Below are positions 42,326 through 51,340 of a DNA stretch of 64,000 nt, one piece after another. The notes beneath the pieces were generated by a model, which was not told where the DNA came from, searched no databases, and worked only from the letters and a program-made list of their open reading frames with translations. The DNA lies in contig NZ_BBYA01000008.1 of the NCBI RefSeq assembly GCF_001050275.1, forward strand, positions 310,001 through 374,000, in the 5' to 3' direction. A program made the position numbers and the translations under genes. This stretch comes from Leptolinea tardivitalis (GTDB taxonomy: Bacteria; Chloroflexota; Anaerolineae; Anaerolineales; Anaerolineaceae). The number at the start of each line of letters is the position of its first letter. The first letter of the stretch is position 1.

Positions 42326-43794
42326 TGAAACCGGATTTCAGAAAAACCATTTTCTTAATACTGATGGGCGCCTCGATTCTGGTAGTTGCCATTTTCCTGG
42401 TTTTTTCTGCCAGTTCCGGTTATTGGGGATTCCCTTTGGATGATGCCTGGATTCATCAAGTTTATGCACGCAACCTGGTTCAAAGGGGAGAATGGTCATT
42501 TAACCCCGGCCAGCCTTCCGGCGGATCTACGTCACCGTTATGGTCAGTGTTGCTGGCAGGGGCATATCTACTAAAAATTTCCCCGATCATCTGGTCAGGG
42601 TTTTTGGGGCTTCTTTCTTTATTTGGAATCGCCCTGTTCGCAGAATTAATCCTCCGGCGCTGGGTGCCCGCTTATTCGGGATTGCTCCCCTGGGTTGGTC
42701 TTTTCTTTATTTTCGAATGGCACTTAATCTGGGCTTCTGTTTCTGGTATGGAGACAGTCGTCTATATCTGTTTGATACTGGCTGTATTTTTTTTCCTGGG
42801 GCAGGGAAAGGAAAAATCCTGGCTGGCAGGCCTATTGATTGGGTTGAGTGTATGGGTCAGGCCGGATGGAATTACCCTGCTGGGTCCTGCACTATTATTG
42901 GTCGTATGTCGGAAACAAAGATGGCATAGTACGGCAAGAGATTTGGCGACCATACTGGCCATATTTCTTTGCCTCTTTGCACCTTATCTATTGTTTAATT
43001 ATCAACTTGCAGGAAGCCCCTGGCCGTCAACTTTTTCTGCCAAACAGGCTGAATACAGCGCTTCTACTACATTACCCATTTTTACACGATTAGGCTCACT
43101 CATTCTTCCATTTCTTGCCGGAGGGGGTGTTATTTTACTTCCGGGAATCATTGCTGCGGCAATATGTATCTGGAAAGAGAAAAAGGTTGAACAGGCTGGA
43201 GTCTTTCTCTGGTTTACAGGATACCTGGTGCTGTATGCCGTCCGTTTGCCAGTAAATTATCAGCACGGGCGATATATGATGCCTGCTATGGCAGGTTTCT
43301 TTCTGATTGGATTATGGGGGGTGATTACTCTGGTGAATCAATGGGGGAAAAACCGCCGGGCGAATTTATCCCGAATGTTCTGGTTGTCAGCGCTGGCTGC
43401 CGTCACTCTGACGTTTTTTGTCATGGGATTGGCTGCTTTTCGCACCGACGTGGGAATTATCGAAACCGAAATGGTACAGACAGCTCGCTGGCTGCGGGAT
43501 AATACGCCGGCCGGGAGTCGACTGGCGGTTCATGATATCGGGGCGATCGGGTATTTTTCCAATCGTGACGTAGTGGATCTGGCCGGTCTGGTTAATCCAG
43601 AGGTGATTCCGATTATGCGTGATGAAGATCAACTGGCAGCTTATCTGAACCGAAAGGATGTGGATTATCTGGTTACTTTTCCCGCCTGGTATCCAAAAAT
43701 GACATCACATGCCCGTCAGGTATATCAAACCGGAGGAAAAATTTCACCGCTATCAGGTGGTGAAAATATGACGGTATATGCCTGGAAGAAATAA
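42325..43794 (+). CDS. Polytopic membrane protein, array gene 7
   Basis: A 489-residue membrane protein closing the array. The first loop has FPLDDAWIHQVYARNLVQRG followed by SFNPGQPSGGSTSPLWSVLL, a motif pair found in a widespread uncharacterised GT-C-like family. SVWVRPDGITLLGPALLLVV is another conserved segment. About ten hydrophobic segments precede a soluble C-terminal part (about 385-489) with HDIGAIGYFSNRDVVDLAGL, which recurs in this family and probably forms an extracytoplasmic domain. TAATG overlaps the upstream stop. Confidence 0.73.
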   Translation: MKPDFRKTIFLILMGASILVVAIFLVFSASSGYWGFPLDDAWIHQVYARNLVQRGEWSFNPGQPSGGSTSPLWSVLLAGAYLLKISPIIWSGFLGLLSLFGIALFAELILRRWVPAYSGLLPWVGLFFIFEWHLIWASVSGMETVVYICLILAVFFFLGQGKEKSWLAGLLIGLSVWVRPDGITLLGPALLLVVCRKQRWHSTARDLATILAIFLCLFAPYLLFNYQLAGSPWPSTFSAKQAEYSASTTLPIFTRLGSLILPFLAGGGVILLPGIIAAAICIWKEKKVEQAGVFLWFTGYLVLYAVRLPVNYQHGRYMMPAMAGFFLIGLWGVITLVNQWGKNRRANLSRMFWLSALAAVTLTFFVMGLAAFRTDVGIIETEMVQTARWLRDNTPAGSRLAVHDIGAIGYFSNRDVVDLAGLVNPEVIPIMRDEDQLAAYLNRKDVDYLVTFPAWYPKMTSHARQVYQTGGKISPLSGGENMTVYAWKK

Positions 43795-43814
43795 GAAATT
43801 ATGGATGAATACTG

Positions 43815-43831
43815 TATAATTTGCGCAAATT
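43815..43831 (+). promoter_or_regulatory. -10 element overlapping a 14-bp palindrome
   Basis: TATAAT at 43815-43820 overlaps AATTTGCGCAAATT, a perfect palindrome at 43818-43831, 54 bp before the SRPBCC gene. This is an operator-like arrangement; the regulator is unknown. Confidence 0.4.
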
Positions 43832-43884
43832 CTTATGAAACAGGAATGGAAAGCTGAAGAGCTTTCGATCTGTATAGAGATGGA

Positions 43885-44790
43885 ATGAGGCTTTCAATGC
43901 GGCGTATAGAGAACAAATGGCTCAGATTATTGTATGGTTTTTTGATTATGCTTGTTTTTATGGGGATCACCTTTTCTGCTTTACCTTCCTGGATTGAAAC
44001 GTATGGTGCCTCGGAGAATGATGTAAAAGCAGTTTATCCTGGAGATGAGATTATTCCGGAGCCGTCCATTATCTGGACGCATGGATTGACCATTGCTGCA
44101 CCTCCGGAAAAGGTATGGCCCTGGATCGTACAAATTGGCCAATCCCGGGGCGGTTTCTATTCTTATACGTTTATAGAGAATATGATCTCGCAAGATCAGT
44201 CATATCAGAACGCTTCGATGGTGAATCCCCAATTCCAACATCCACAACCGGGGGATTTCATCATCAACAATATGCTTCCTATCAAAGAATACAAAGACGG
44301 AAAGTATTTCCTTGCGGCAACGGATGATTTTTTCGGTATGGGGTGGACCTGGAGCTGGAATCTTCAGGCGTCAGGTTCAGATTCTACTCGCTTGATCATC
44401 CGCATGAAAATCAAAGCACCTGAAGGCGGATCGAACCCTGTGATGAACTGGTTCTTGAATGCGGGAGGGTTCGTCATGGAGAAAGCCATGCTTCGAGGAA
44501 TTAAGGAACGGGCGGAAGGGCAGTCACTCCCTTCACCTATTGAGCCGCTTGAGATCGTCATCTGGGTGGCAACTCTCCTGACAGGATTAATATCAGGCTG
44601 GCTGGTATTTCGTCAAAAGGACTGGCTGCTCCCATTGGGAATTGGAGTTGTCAGCCTGGCGGCATTACTGGTATTCACGTTTATTCAACCATCTCTCGTT
44701 TGGCGGATTGTCATACTTTCGGTACTGATCATAGCTGTCTGGCAATGTGCAAAACGGGAAGAAAATCCAAAAGAAAAAGAACAAAAATAA
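43885..44790 (+). CDS. SRPBCC-family membrane-associated protein
   Basis: A 301-residue protein: a first membrane segment (about 12-34), an SRPBCC/START-like ligand-binding domain (about 55-205, with TIAAPPEKVWPWIVQIGQSR and GFYSYTFIENM) and two or three C-terminal hydrophobic segments (about 230-292). The domain should face outside if the first helix is a signal anchor. Members bind hydrophobic ligands, but no ligand is assignable. GAGATGGA precedes the ATG; a second in-frame ATG lies four codons later. It is separate from the glycosyltransferase array by its own promoter-like region. Confidence 0.75.
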   Translation: MRLSMRRIENKWLRLLYGFLIMLVFMGITFSALPSWIETYGASENDVKAVYPGDEIIPEPSIIWTHGLTIAAPPEKVWPWIVQIGQSRGGFYSYTFIENMISQDQSYQNASMVNPQFQHPQPGDFIINNMLPIKEYKDGKYFLAATDDFFGMGWTWSWNLQASGSDSTRLIIRMKIKAPEGGSNPVMNWFLNAGGFVMEKAMLRGIKERAEGQSLPSPIEPLEIVIWVATLLTGLISGWLVFRQKDWLLPLGIGVVSLAALLVFTFIQPSLVWRIVILSVLIIAVWQCAKREENPKEKEQK

Positions 44791-44810
44791 TCAATATGAC
44801 AAACAGGTTA

Positions 44811-44819
44811 TGCTATACT
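44811..44819 (+). promoter_or_regulatory. Extended -10 promoter of the DegS-like kinase
   Basis: TGCTATACT at 44811-44819 fits the extended -10 form TG-n-TATAAT, 67 bp before the ATG at 44887; no -35 is needed for this class. Confidence 0.5.
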
Positions 44820-44886
44820 ATTCACTTGTGCCTTGAATACCCAAAAGTACCTGCAATTAAAGCATTACTGAAGTGGGAGATTCAGG

Positions 44887-45993
44887 ATGACCATTAAACG
44901 GGCTGAAACAAGCGACCCCTGGTTGGAATTTCAACAAGAAGTTAATAATGAACTCGAACAATCCCGACGCACGATGTCAGAGATCAGGATGATGCTCGAG
45001 CAGAGTCAGGCTGAATTGACGCGGTTGACGCAGCGGAATGCGGCCATTACCGGAAAAATGCAGCAAGTTCAAACTAGTTTTGAAACCCTGCCCCGTGAAG
45101 AATTACGCCTGACGTTCAATGAAGCACTTGATGCGCAGCAGCGGTTGTTGGTCATGCGCGGTCAGATGGATAAATTACAATCTGATCAATCCCATTTACA
45201 GCGGTATATCAATTATCTTGAAAAAGTACAGCTTTTTGTTTTCAATGAAAAAGCTATCAGCAAAGATGTAAAACAGCAACAACAATCTCAACAATCCACG
45301 GGCGTGGAAACACTGGCGATGGTGATGGATGCCATCGAAAATGACCGGATTAAGATTTCCCATGAAATGCATGATGGCCCGGCTCAGGTTCTCTCCAATT
45401 TCATCATCCAGGCAGAAATCGCCAACCATCTTGTGGATGTAGATCCAGCAAAAGCCAAGATTGAGCTTGAAAACCTGAAAGCAGCCGCCGATGCTACGTT
45501 CAAAAAGATCAGAGCGTATATCTATGAATTACGCCCGATGACTCTGGATGATCTGGGTTTGCTTCCAACGTTGAAACGCTTTTTCGAGAGTTTTGCTGAA
45601 CAAAACGGCGTAGAGTACAAATTCGAATACAAAGGGGCCGAGCGTCGTCTGGTCAGTTACCTGGATGTCTTACTCTTCCGGGCTGTTCAAGAGTTATTGA
45701 CCAATGCTGTTGAACATAATAAGGATTATCCGGTTAAATTACAGCTGTATGTGCAGGTCATTTATGAAGATTCAATCGTACGTGTAATCGTACGAGATAA
45801 CGGGAAAGGGTTTGATGCTACTCAGATGGACCAATCTGGAACGCATGGTCTTCAGACTCTTCAACAACGTATCAAGATGGCCGGCGGTGAGATAGAGATA
45901 GACTCACAACCGGGAAAAGGTTGTACAGTTACATTCCAGATCCCCGCGATTGAACCTGGCGGTGCCGCGCCTGAAATGCCGCCGGTAAAATGA
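44887..45993 (+). CDS. Soluble DegS-like sensor histidine kinase
   Basis: A 368-residue cytoplasmic histidine kinase of the HisKA_3/DegS-NarX type without membrane segments. A long coiled coil (about 12-135, Gln/Glu/Arg-rich, including a QQQQSQQS stretch) precedes the dimerisation helix with the phospho-acceptor His162 in [13 protein letters not shown]. The ATPase domain has [11 protein letters not shown] (N-box), DNGKGFD (G1) and [13 protein letters not shown] (G2). This resembles Bacillus DegS. No response regulator lies next to it. The following gene is a phosphofructokinase 31 bp on. Confidence 0.92.
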   Translation: MTIKRAETSDPWLEFQQEVNNELEQSRRTMSEIRMMLEQSQAELTRLTQRNAAITGKMQQVQTSFETLPREELRLTFNEALDAQQRLLVMRGQMDKLQSDQSHLQRYINYLEKVQLFVFNEKAISKDVKQQQQSQQSTGVETLAMVMDAIENDRIKISHEMHDGPAQVLSNFIIQAEIANHLVDVDPAKAKIELENLKAAADATFKKIRAYIYELRPMTLDDLGLLPTLKRFFESFAEQNGVEYKFEYKGAERRLVSYLDVLLFRAVQELLTNAVEHNKDYPVKLQLYVQVIYEDSIVRVIVRDNGKGFDATQMDQSGTHGLQTLQQRIKMAGGEIEIDSQPGKGCTVTFQIPAIEPGGAAPEMPPVK

Positions 45994-46024
45994 ACTTCTA
46001 TTTTTTTATCTTGAGGAGGTAGAA

Positions 46025-47194
46025 ATGTCGAAGACCATTGGAATCTTAACAGGCGGAGGAGATGTACCAGGGCTAAATCCATGCATGAAGGCAGTGGTTA
46101 TCGGTGCATTGGAAATGGGGTACAGGGTTCTGGGTATCCGCCGGGGTTGGGCTGGCCTGCTCAACTACAACCTGAATGAACCATCTACCCATGAGTATTA
46201 CGTCCGCGAGCTTCACAAAGAAGATGTCCGGACGATTGATCGGACTGGTGGAACTTTCCTGCACACATCACGGACCAATCCACAAAAAGTTACCGTAAAT
46301 CGGATTCCAGATTTCTTAAAAACTTCATCCTATGGTGTCAAGGTTAATGATGAAGGAATCATGGATTACACCGATTATGTGATGAAGGTGTTGGACCATC
46401 TGACAATAGATACCCTGGTCACCATTGGTGGTGACGATACATTAAGCTATTCTGCCCGTCTGCACAAAGAAGGGTATCCGTGCGTCGCCATCCCCAAAAC
46501 CATGGATAATGATGTTTTTGGTACAGATTACTGCATTGGCTTTTCCACGGCTGTTACCCGCAGTGTGGATATGATCACAAATATGCGCACCTCAGTCGGT
46601 TCGCATGAACGCATCGGTGTTGTTGAATTGTTTGGCCGGAATTCTGGTGAGACCAGCCTGATTGCTGCCTACCTGGCATATGTCGATCGCGCCCTGATCC
46701 CAGAAGTCCCGTTTGATATCAATAAACTTTGTGATTTCTTGATTGATGATAAACGGAGCAATCCGTCTAACTATGCCATGATCACTGTTTCTGAAGGCGC
46801 CATCATGGAAGGCGGCGAGATTATTGAAAAAGGCGAAGCGGATGCCTATGGTCACCGTAAACTTGGTGGAATCGGCGAACTCGTTTCGGCAGAAATTAAA
46901 GCCCGCACAGGACAGGATATCATGTATCAGCAGCTGGCTTACATGATGCGCTCTGGTGCACCTGATTCGTTGGACCGCATGGTGGCTATGTCCTTTGGTA
47001 ATCTGGCCGTTCAATTGATTAAACGCAATGAAACAGGTAAAATGACTGCCCTGCATGGCGGGAAATACACCACAGTTCCGATCGATATGATCATGGCTGG
47101 AAAAAAACGTGTGGATGTTCCCGCTTTTTATGATATTGAGACGTACCGTCCGAGAGTCAAAGACTTTATGGGCGTCCCGATGTTCCTGAGCTAA
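46025..47194 (+). CDS. 6-phosphofructokinase, predicted PPi-dependent
   Basis: Phosphorylates fructose 6-phosphate in glycolysis (389 aa). The fold is clear from [10 protein letters not shown] (10-19), the substrate segments [10 protein letters not shown] (187-196) and ELFGRNSGE (201-209). Two positions set the phosphate donor in the family: GGDDT (135-139) has Asp where ATP enzymes have Gly, and PKTMDND (157-163) has Lys where ATP enzymes have Gly. Both are the pyrophosphate-dependent states, so the enzyme should use PPi and work reversibly. A strong GAGGAGGT site precedes it. A class II aldolase gene follows 39 bp on. Confidence 0.93.
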   Translation: MSKTIGILTGGGDVPGLNPCMKAVVIGALEMGYRVLGIRRGWAGLLNYNLNEPSTHEYYVRELHKEDVRTIDRTGGTFLHTSRTNPQKVTVNRIPDFLKTSSYGVKVNDEGIMDYTDYVMKVLDHLTIDTLVTIGGDDTLSYSARLHKEGYPCVAIPKTMDNDVFGTDYCIGFSTAVTRSVDMITNMRTSVGSHERIGVVELFGRNSGETSLIAAYLAYVDRALIPEVPFDINKLCDFLIDDKRSNPSNYAMITVSEGAIMEGGEIIEKGEADAYGHRKLGGIGELVSAEIKARTGQDIMYQQLAYMMRSGAPDSLDRMVAMSFGNLAVQLIKRNETGKMTALHGGKYTTVPIDMIMAGKKRVDVPAFYDIETYRPRVKDFMGVPMFLS

Positions 47195-47233
47195 TAACAG
47201 GAACTATCGAATTTTCCTGGAGGATATTGAGAC

Positions 47234-48652
47234 ATGAAAGAAGCATTGGCAAAAGAATTTGTAACCCTGTTGGAAAACAGTATCGAAATCACCGGTGACA
47301 AAGTCAAGTTGTTAAAACCGGATACCGCCAAAAAATATGCTCGAAAACTGGCAGAAATCTCTGCGCTTGAAAAAGGACCTCGAGCAGGTGCAGCCCGCTA
47401 TATCACCCGCTGTATTGCCCAGCAGATGGGCATTGTCCCTGCCTCCATCCATGAACTTTATATGGCCCGCGGTACTGGCGAAGTAAAACCCACATTCACC
47501 GTTCCTGCAATCAACCTGCGCGTTCAAACTTTTGACTGCGCTTCTGCTGTTTTCCGTGCCGCGAAAAAAATGGATGCCGCATCCATCCTGTTTGAAATCG
47601 CCCGCAGCGAAATGGTTTACACCGATCAGCGCCCGTCTGAATACACCACCTCTGTTCTGGCTGCCGCCATTGCAGAAGGCTACAAAGGCCCGGTATTCCT
47701 GCAGGGTGACCACTTCCAGGTCAAACCGAAAGCCTATGCTACGGATCCAAACAAAGAAATTGAATCGCTGAAAACTTTGATGGTAGAAGCCATTGCAGCC
47801 GGTTGGTTCAACATTGATGTCGATACATCCACACTGGTTGACCTTGAAAAGAAAACCATCCCTGAACAGCAGGCTGTTAATGTTGGTCTGTCTTCCATGT
47901 TCACCAAATTCCTGCGTGATACCCAACCGGCCGGTGTGACAATTTCGGTCGGTGGTGAAATCGGAGAAGTTGGCGGGCATAATTCTACCGTAGAAGAATT
48001 GCGTGGTTACCTGGAAGGGTACAAAGCTGCATTAGCCAAACTTGATCCGAAGGCTGTTGGTCTGAGCAAGATCAGCATCCAGACCGGCACATCACATGGC
48101 GGCGTGGTTCTTCCAGATGGCAGCATTGCCAAAGTGAATGTTGATTTCAACTGCCTCAAAGAACTGGGTGCAGAAGCTCGTAAATACGGCCTGGGTGGCG
48201 CAGTTCAGCATGGCGCTTCAACGCTGCCTGAAGATGCTTTTGGTCATTTTGTACAGTATGAAGGCCTCGAGATTCACCTGGCAACTAACTTCATGAATAT
48301 CTGGTACGATCATATTCCTGCCAGCCTGAAAGATGAAATGTACAAATATCTGCGTGAGAATAATGCTGCAGATCGCAAACCAGATATGACCGATGAGCAG
48401 TTCTATTACAAGACTCGCAAGAGTGCAGTAGGTCCTTTCAAGAAACAGAGCTGGAATCTGCCCGAAAACGTTCGCGCTGAAATCGGCAAAGCCTGGGAAG
48501 ATCAATTCACCAAACTGTTCACACTGTTAGGATTGAAGGGCACAAGCGAAATCGTTGCCAAGACGGTTCATGCTAAAGTGATTGATCCGGTGGAAAAAGA
48601 TTACTTTGTGGGCGAAGCAGCTGCCGAAGATGTGACCGGCATGGCTGACTGA
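47234..48652 (+). CDS. Class II fructose-bisphosphate/tagatose-bisphosphate aldolase family
   Basis: Zn-dependent aldolase family member (472 aa), which splits fructose 1,6-bisphosphate to triose phosphates; it is longer than ordinary class II aldolases (about 300-350). Metal-binding and catalytic segments are FLQGDHFQ (His160), NIDVDTSTLVDLE (about 193-205), GEIGEVGGHNS (about 245-255) and GTSHGG (about 293-298). VQHGASTLPEDAF is further on. The C-terminal extension of about 100 residues has conserved Tyr/Lys-rich sequence. GGAGGAT precedes the start. It is the second gene of a two-gene glycolytic operon with the PPi-type phosphofructokinase and is followed by a terminator. Confidence 0.9.
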   Translation: MKEALAKEFVTLLENSIEITGDKVKLLKPDTAKKYARKLAEISALEKGPRAGAARYITRCIAQQMGIVPASIHELYMARGTGEVKPTFTVPAINLRVQTFDCASAVFRAAKKMDAASILFEIARSEMVYTDQRPSEYTTSVLAAAIAEGYKGPVFLQGDHFQVKPKAYATDPNKEIESLKTLMVEAIAAGWFNIDVDTSTLVDLEKKTIPEQQAVNVGLSSMFTKFLRDTQPAGVTISVGGEIGEVGGHNSTVEELRGYLEGYKAALAKLDPKAVGLSKISIQTGTSHGGVVLPDGSIAKVNVDFNCLKELGAEARKYGLGGAVQHGASTLPEDAFGHFVQYEGLEIHLATNFMNIWYDHIPASLKDEMYKYLRENNAADRKPDMTDEQFYYKTRKSAVGPFKKQSWNLPENVRAEIGKAWEDQFTKLFTLLGLKGTSEIVAKTVHAKVIDPVEKDYFVGEAAAEDVTGMAD

Positions 48653-48680
48653 TTCATAAAATATTCTCGATGTTAGAATC

Positions 48681-48719
48681 AAGGGCAGGTCATTGACCTG
48701 CCCTTATTTTTTCTTTTTT
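48681..48719 (+). terminator. Intrinsic terminator after the aldolase
   Basis: AAGGGCAGGTC (48681-48691) pairs perfectly with GACCTGCCCTT (48695-48705), a 3-nt loop, then a T-rich tail ATTTTTTCTTTTTT. Confidence 0.93.
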
Positions 48720-48743
48720 AATTGCGGAAAGGAAATTTGAAGA

Positions 48744-49265
48744 ATGCCCGTATCTGATCAAGGAGTGTCTCACGATCGGTATAAGATAATTCCCAGGGTA
48801 TTGATATTCCTCACCCGCGGGCGGGAAGTATTAATGATTAAAGGGTCGCCATCCAAACGATTATGGGCAAACAAGTATAACGGGATTGGCGGTCATATTG
48901 AGCAGGGAGAAGATGTATTATCTGCGGCTTACCGGGAACTTAAGGAAGAGACTGGAATCATAGATGTCGATCTGGAGTTCTGTGCCCTTCTCACAATTGA
49001 TACCGGAGAACGAACCGGCATTCAATTGCATGTATTCCGTGGGAAGGTTGATGAAGGAAGTGAACCCAAACTTGAGCCTTGTGGAGAAGGCAGCCTGGAA
49101 TGGGTTCACCAATTTGATATGGTTTCCCTTCCTTTGGTGGAAGACCTGCCAGTATTAATTCCGCGTGTTCTGGCGTTCAAATCTGGAGAACCACCGTTTT
49201 TCGGTCTATATTCATATTCGCCAGACGGCCGGCTTAATATTCGCTTGATTTCTAACAAGTCATAA
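48744..49265 (+). CDS. NUDIX hydrolase (MutT-like)
   Basis: A 173-residue NUDIX pyrophosphohydrolase. The Nudix box reads GGHIEQGEDVLSAAYRELKE followed by ETGI, with all Glu metal ligands present (about residues 50-72). KGSPSKRLWANKYNGI before it is typical of 8-oxo-dGTP diphosphatase-like members. GGAAAGGAAA precedes the ATG. It follows the aldolase terminator and converges with rsmD with 18 bp between stops. Nucleotide sanitation is likely but the substrate is not certain. Confidence 0.9.
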   Translation: MPVSDQGVSHDRYKIIPRVLIFLTRGREVLMIKGSPSKRLWANKYNGIGGHIEQGEDVLSAAYRELKEETGIIDVDLEFCALLTIDTGERTGIQLHVFRGKVDEGSEPKLEPCGEGSLEWVHQFDMVSLPLVEDLPVLIPRVLAFKSGEPPFFGLYSYSPDGRLNIRLISNKS

Positions 49266-49283
49266 GGGACCTGGAACGCCATT

Positions 49284-49850
49284 TCATACTGCCAGTTTTC
49301 TTTCATAAAAAACCAGCAATGTGCTCCCATATTTACGCCGATCGATTTCTTCAAGATTAATCAGCGAGATTTCTTCCATCTCAACCGGATGAATTTGAAC
49401 GATCGCCCAGCCATCTTCACTTAACCAACCGGGGTTGTCATCCACCATTTGAAGCGCTTCACTCCACATGGATTTATACTGGGGTGGGGCAATATAGATG
49501 TAGTCATACGCACGATCAGGGGCAGATCGCAGAAGTGTGAATGCATCGCCCTGTGTAACCTGACCTTTGGCTTTCAATCGGGTGATTTCAAGGTTGGTAT
49601 GTATGGTCTGAATAGCCAGACGATTCATCTCATTAAAACGTACATATTCAGCCCCGCGGCTGAGCGCTTCGATGCCAATACTGCCGGTACCGGCAAAAAG
49701 GTCCAACCAGATTGATCCCCGAACGTCGCTTGACAGGATATTGAACAGTGATTCCTTCACCCTGTCAGTGACAGGGCGGGTGGTGTCACCAGGAACAGCC
49801 TGTATACGCATCCCGCGGGCAGTTCCACTGATAATCCTGAGTCCAGACAT
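49284..49850 (-). CDS. rsmD: RsmD-family 16S rRNA (guanine-N2)-methyltransferase
   Basis: A 188-residue class I SAM methyltransferase of the RsmD family, which methylates G966 of 16S rRNA. The N-terminus LRIISGTARGMRIQ, then TRPVTDRVKESLFNIL and the SAM motif DLFAGTGSIGIEALSRGA, are diagnostic. The catalytic motif IV reads IYIAPPQYKSMW, so the usual Asp/Asn of (D/N)PP(Y/F) is Ala here. It is the last gene of a minus-strand run with gtrA and a sugar-nucleotide enzyme upstream. Confidence 0.9.
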   Translation of the reverse strand: MSGLRIISGTARGMRIQAVPGDTTRPVTDRVKESLFNILSSDVRGSIWLDLFAGTGSIGIEALSRGAEYVRFNEMNRLAIQTIHTNLEITRLKAKGQVTQGDAFTLLRSAPDRAYDYIYIAPPQYKSMWSEALQMVDDNPGWLSEDGWAIVQIHPVEMEEISLINLEEIDRRKYGSTLLVFYERKLAV

Positions 49851-49907
49851 TTTCTTTTATAGGCTTTCTTTTAAATTTCGCCGACAAAAATGATTTAACC
49901 CTGAGGT

Positions 49908-50360
49908 TCAATCAATATCATTGTAGGTCCAATAACGGTTGGCGATGTAATTCCACATCATGACTACCAGAATGGCAAAAGCCAGAGTGAAATTGTGGCC
50001 GATGAAAGTTGGTGTCAGGCCGATATTTGGAAGGTAACTTTCTGCGAGAGAAATCAATGGTTTTTCGAGCAGGGCAAACAGTCCCAGACGTATGGCCATA
50101 CCAACCAGACTGATCAGCAAGAATTGCACGGCCTGCCGTGCCAATGGTTTGCTTCGCGAATCGGGGTATGTCCAGTAGCGGTTTAGAATGAAATTGCTGG
50201 CCACGGCCATGATGAATGACAGTGCACTGGAAATAATCGCCGGAATACCAACGAGACTGGTAAAAAGATTAAAGAAACCGAAATCAATAACCGCCCCAAA
50301 AGCGCCTACGGCAGCGAATTTGAAAAAGCGGGTTCTTTCTTGGGGATTGGAGAGAATCAT
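49908..50360 (-). CDS. GtrA-family membrane protein
   Basis: A 150-residue GtrA-like protein with four membrane helices, thought to move polyprenyl-linked sugars across the membrane or to assist GT-C enzymes. Helix 1 holds [20 protein letters not shown]; the last reads [20 protein letters not shown] followed by YWTY, typical of the family. The start at 50360 ([15 protein letters not shown]) overlaps the stop of the upstream epimerase-like gene by 4 bp (ATGA); an earlier in-frame start at 50435 lies well inside that gene. The coupling suggests that it acts on a sugar made by its neighbour. Confidence 0.88.
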   Translation of the reverse strand: MILSNPQERTRFFKFAAVGAFGAVIDFGFFNLFTSLVGIPAIISSALSFIMAVASNFILNRYWTYPDSRSKPLARQAVQFLLISLVGMAIRLGLFALLEKPLISLAESYLPNIGLTPTFIGHNFTLAFAILVVMMWNYIANRYWTYNDID

Positions 50361-51316
50361 AAAAGGCCTAACTTCTCCTTGAAGTATGGAATGGTCCTGT
50401 TGATCCCTTCTTCGAGGGAGGTTTTTGGTTCCCAATGAAGGATGGATTTAGCCCTGGTGATATCGGGTTGGCGTTTTTGTGGGTCATCTCCGAGACGCAG
50501 ATCCATTTTTATCTGGATACCGGCTGGATTGTTCGTGATGTGATTGATTGTCTCGGCAAATTGGCGGATCGTTGTTTCTGTCGGGTTGCCAATATTGACC
50601 GGGTAATGTTCGTCAGAAAGTAACAGGCGGTAAATTCCTTCTACAAGGTCATCTACAAAGCAGAAACTTCTCGTTTGCATGCCATCACCGTAAACGGTTA
50701 ATGGTTCTTTTCGCAAAGCCTGTTGGATGAAATTGGGAACTACGCGGCCGTCATCCAACCGCATACGCGGACCGTATGTGTTGAAAATCCGAACAATGCG
50801 GGTATCAATGCCATGTGCACCGTGATAGGCCATTGTCAGGGCTTCAGCAAATCGTTTGGCTTCATCGTAGACGGAGCGAATACCAATTGGATCGCAATGC
50901 CCCCAGTATGTTTCCTTTTGTGGATGTTCCAACGGGTCCCCGTAGATTTCGCTGGTGGAAGCCAGCAGAAACCGAGCCTGATGTGCTCGGGCAACACCCA
51001 GAGTGTTATGGGTACCCAAGGCCCCGGCTTTCATGGTCTGAATGGGTAAATTGGTATAACCATATGGCGAATCAGGGTTTGGACTTGCCGGTGAGGCAAA
51101 GTGCATAACCGCATCCACTTTGCCGGGTACAAAGATGAAATTGGCCACATCATGCCGGATAAAAGTAAATCGGGGATGACCGGCCAGATGGGCAAGATTC
51201 TCCGGATTACCGGTAATAAAATTGTCCATACCGATTACTTCATGACCTTCTGAAATAAGGCGATCACATAAATGTGAACCTAAAAAGCCTGCTGCACCAG
51301 TTATTAGTACTCTCAT
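50357..51316 (-). CDS. UDP-glucuronate decarboxylase-like extended SDR
   Basis: A 319-residue NAD-dependent sugar-nucleotide enzyme. The Rossmann motif [10 protein letters not shown] is at 7-16, [20 protein letters not shown] at about 75-94 is characteristic of UDP-xylose synthases (UXS), [14 protein letters not shown] at about 120-133 provides the Ser/Thr and Glu of the active site, and Y150-x3-K154 is the catalytic pair. [18 protein letters not shown] follows. The likely product is UDP-xylose for glycans. It is coupled to gtrA. A dTDP-glucose dehydratase-like activity is less likely because of the UXS signatures. Confidence 0.88.
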   Translation of the reverse strand: MRVLITGAAGFLGSHLCDRLISEGHEVIGMDNFITGNPENLAHLAGHPRFTFIRHDVANFIFVPGKVDAVMHFASPASPNPDSPYGYTNLPIQTMKAGALGTHNTLGVARAHQARFLLASTSEIYGDPLEHPQKETYWGHCDPIGIRSVYDEAKRFAEALTMAYHGAHGIDTRIVRIFNTYGPRMRLDDGRVVPNFIQQALRKEPLTVYGDGMQTRSFCFVDDLVEGIYRLLLSDEHYPVNIGNPTETTIRQFAETINHITNNPAGIQIKMDLRLGDDPQKRQPDITRAKSILHWEPKTSLEEGINRTIPYFKEKLGLL

Positions 51317-51340
51317 TATTCCTCTTATAGGGGTTTGATT

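Noticed and set aside
47199-47219. CAGGAA/TTCCTG hairpin between the PFK and aldolase genes
   Set aside because: Six base pairs around a long loop next to the ribosome binding site; could be chance.
47312-47980. 222-codon open frame on the minus strand inside the aldolase gene
   Set aside because: Antisense shadow of a strongly supported gene; His/Cys/Phe-rich sequence without family features.
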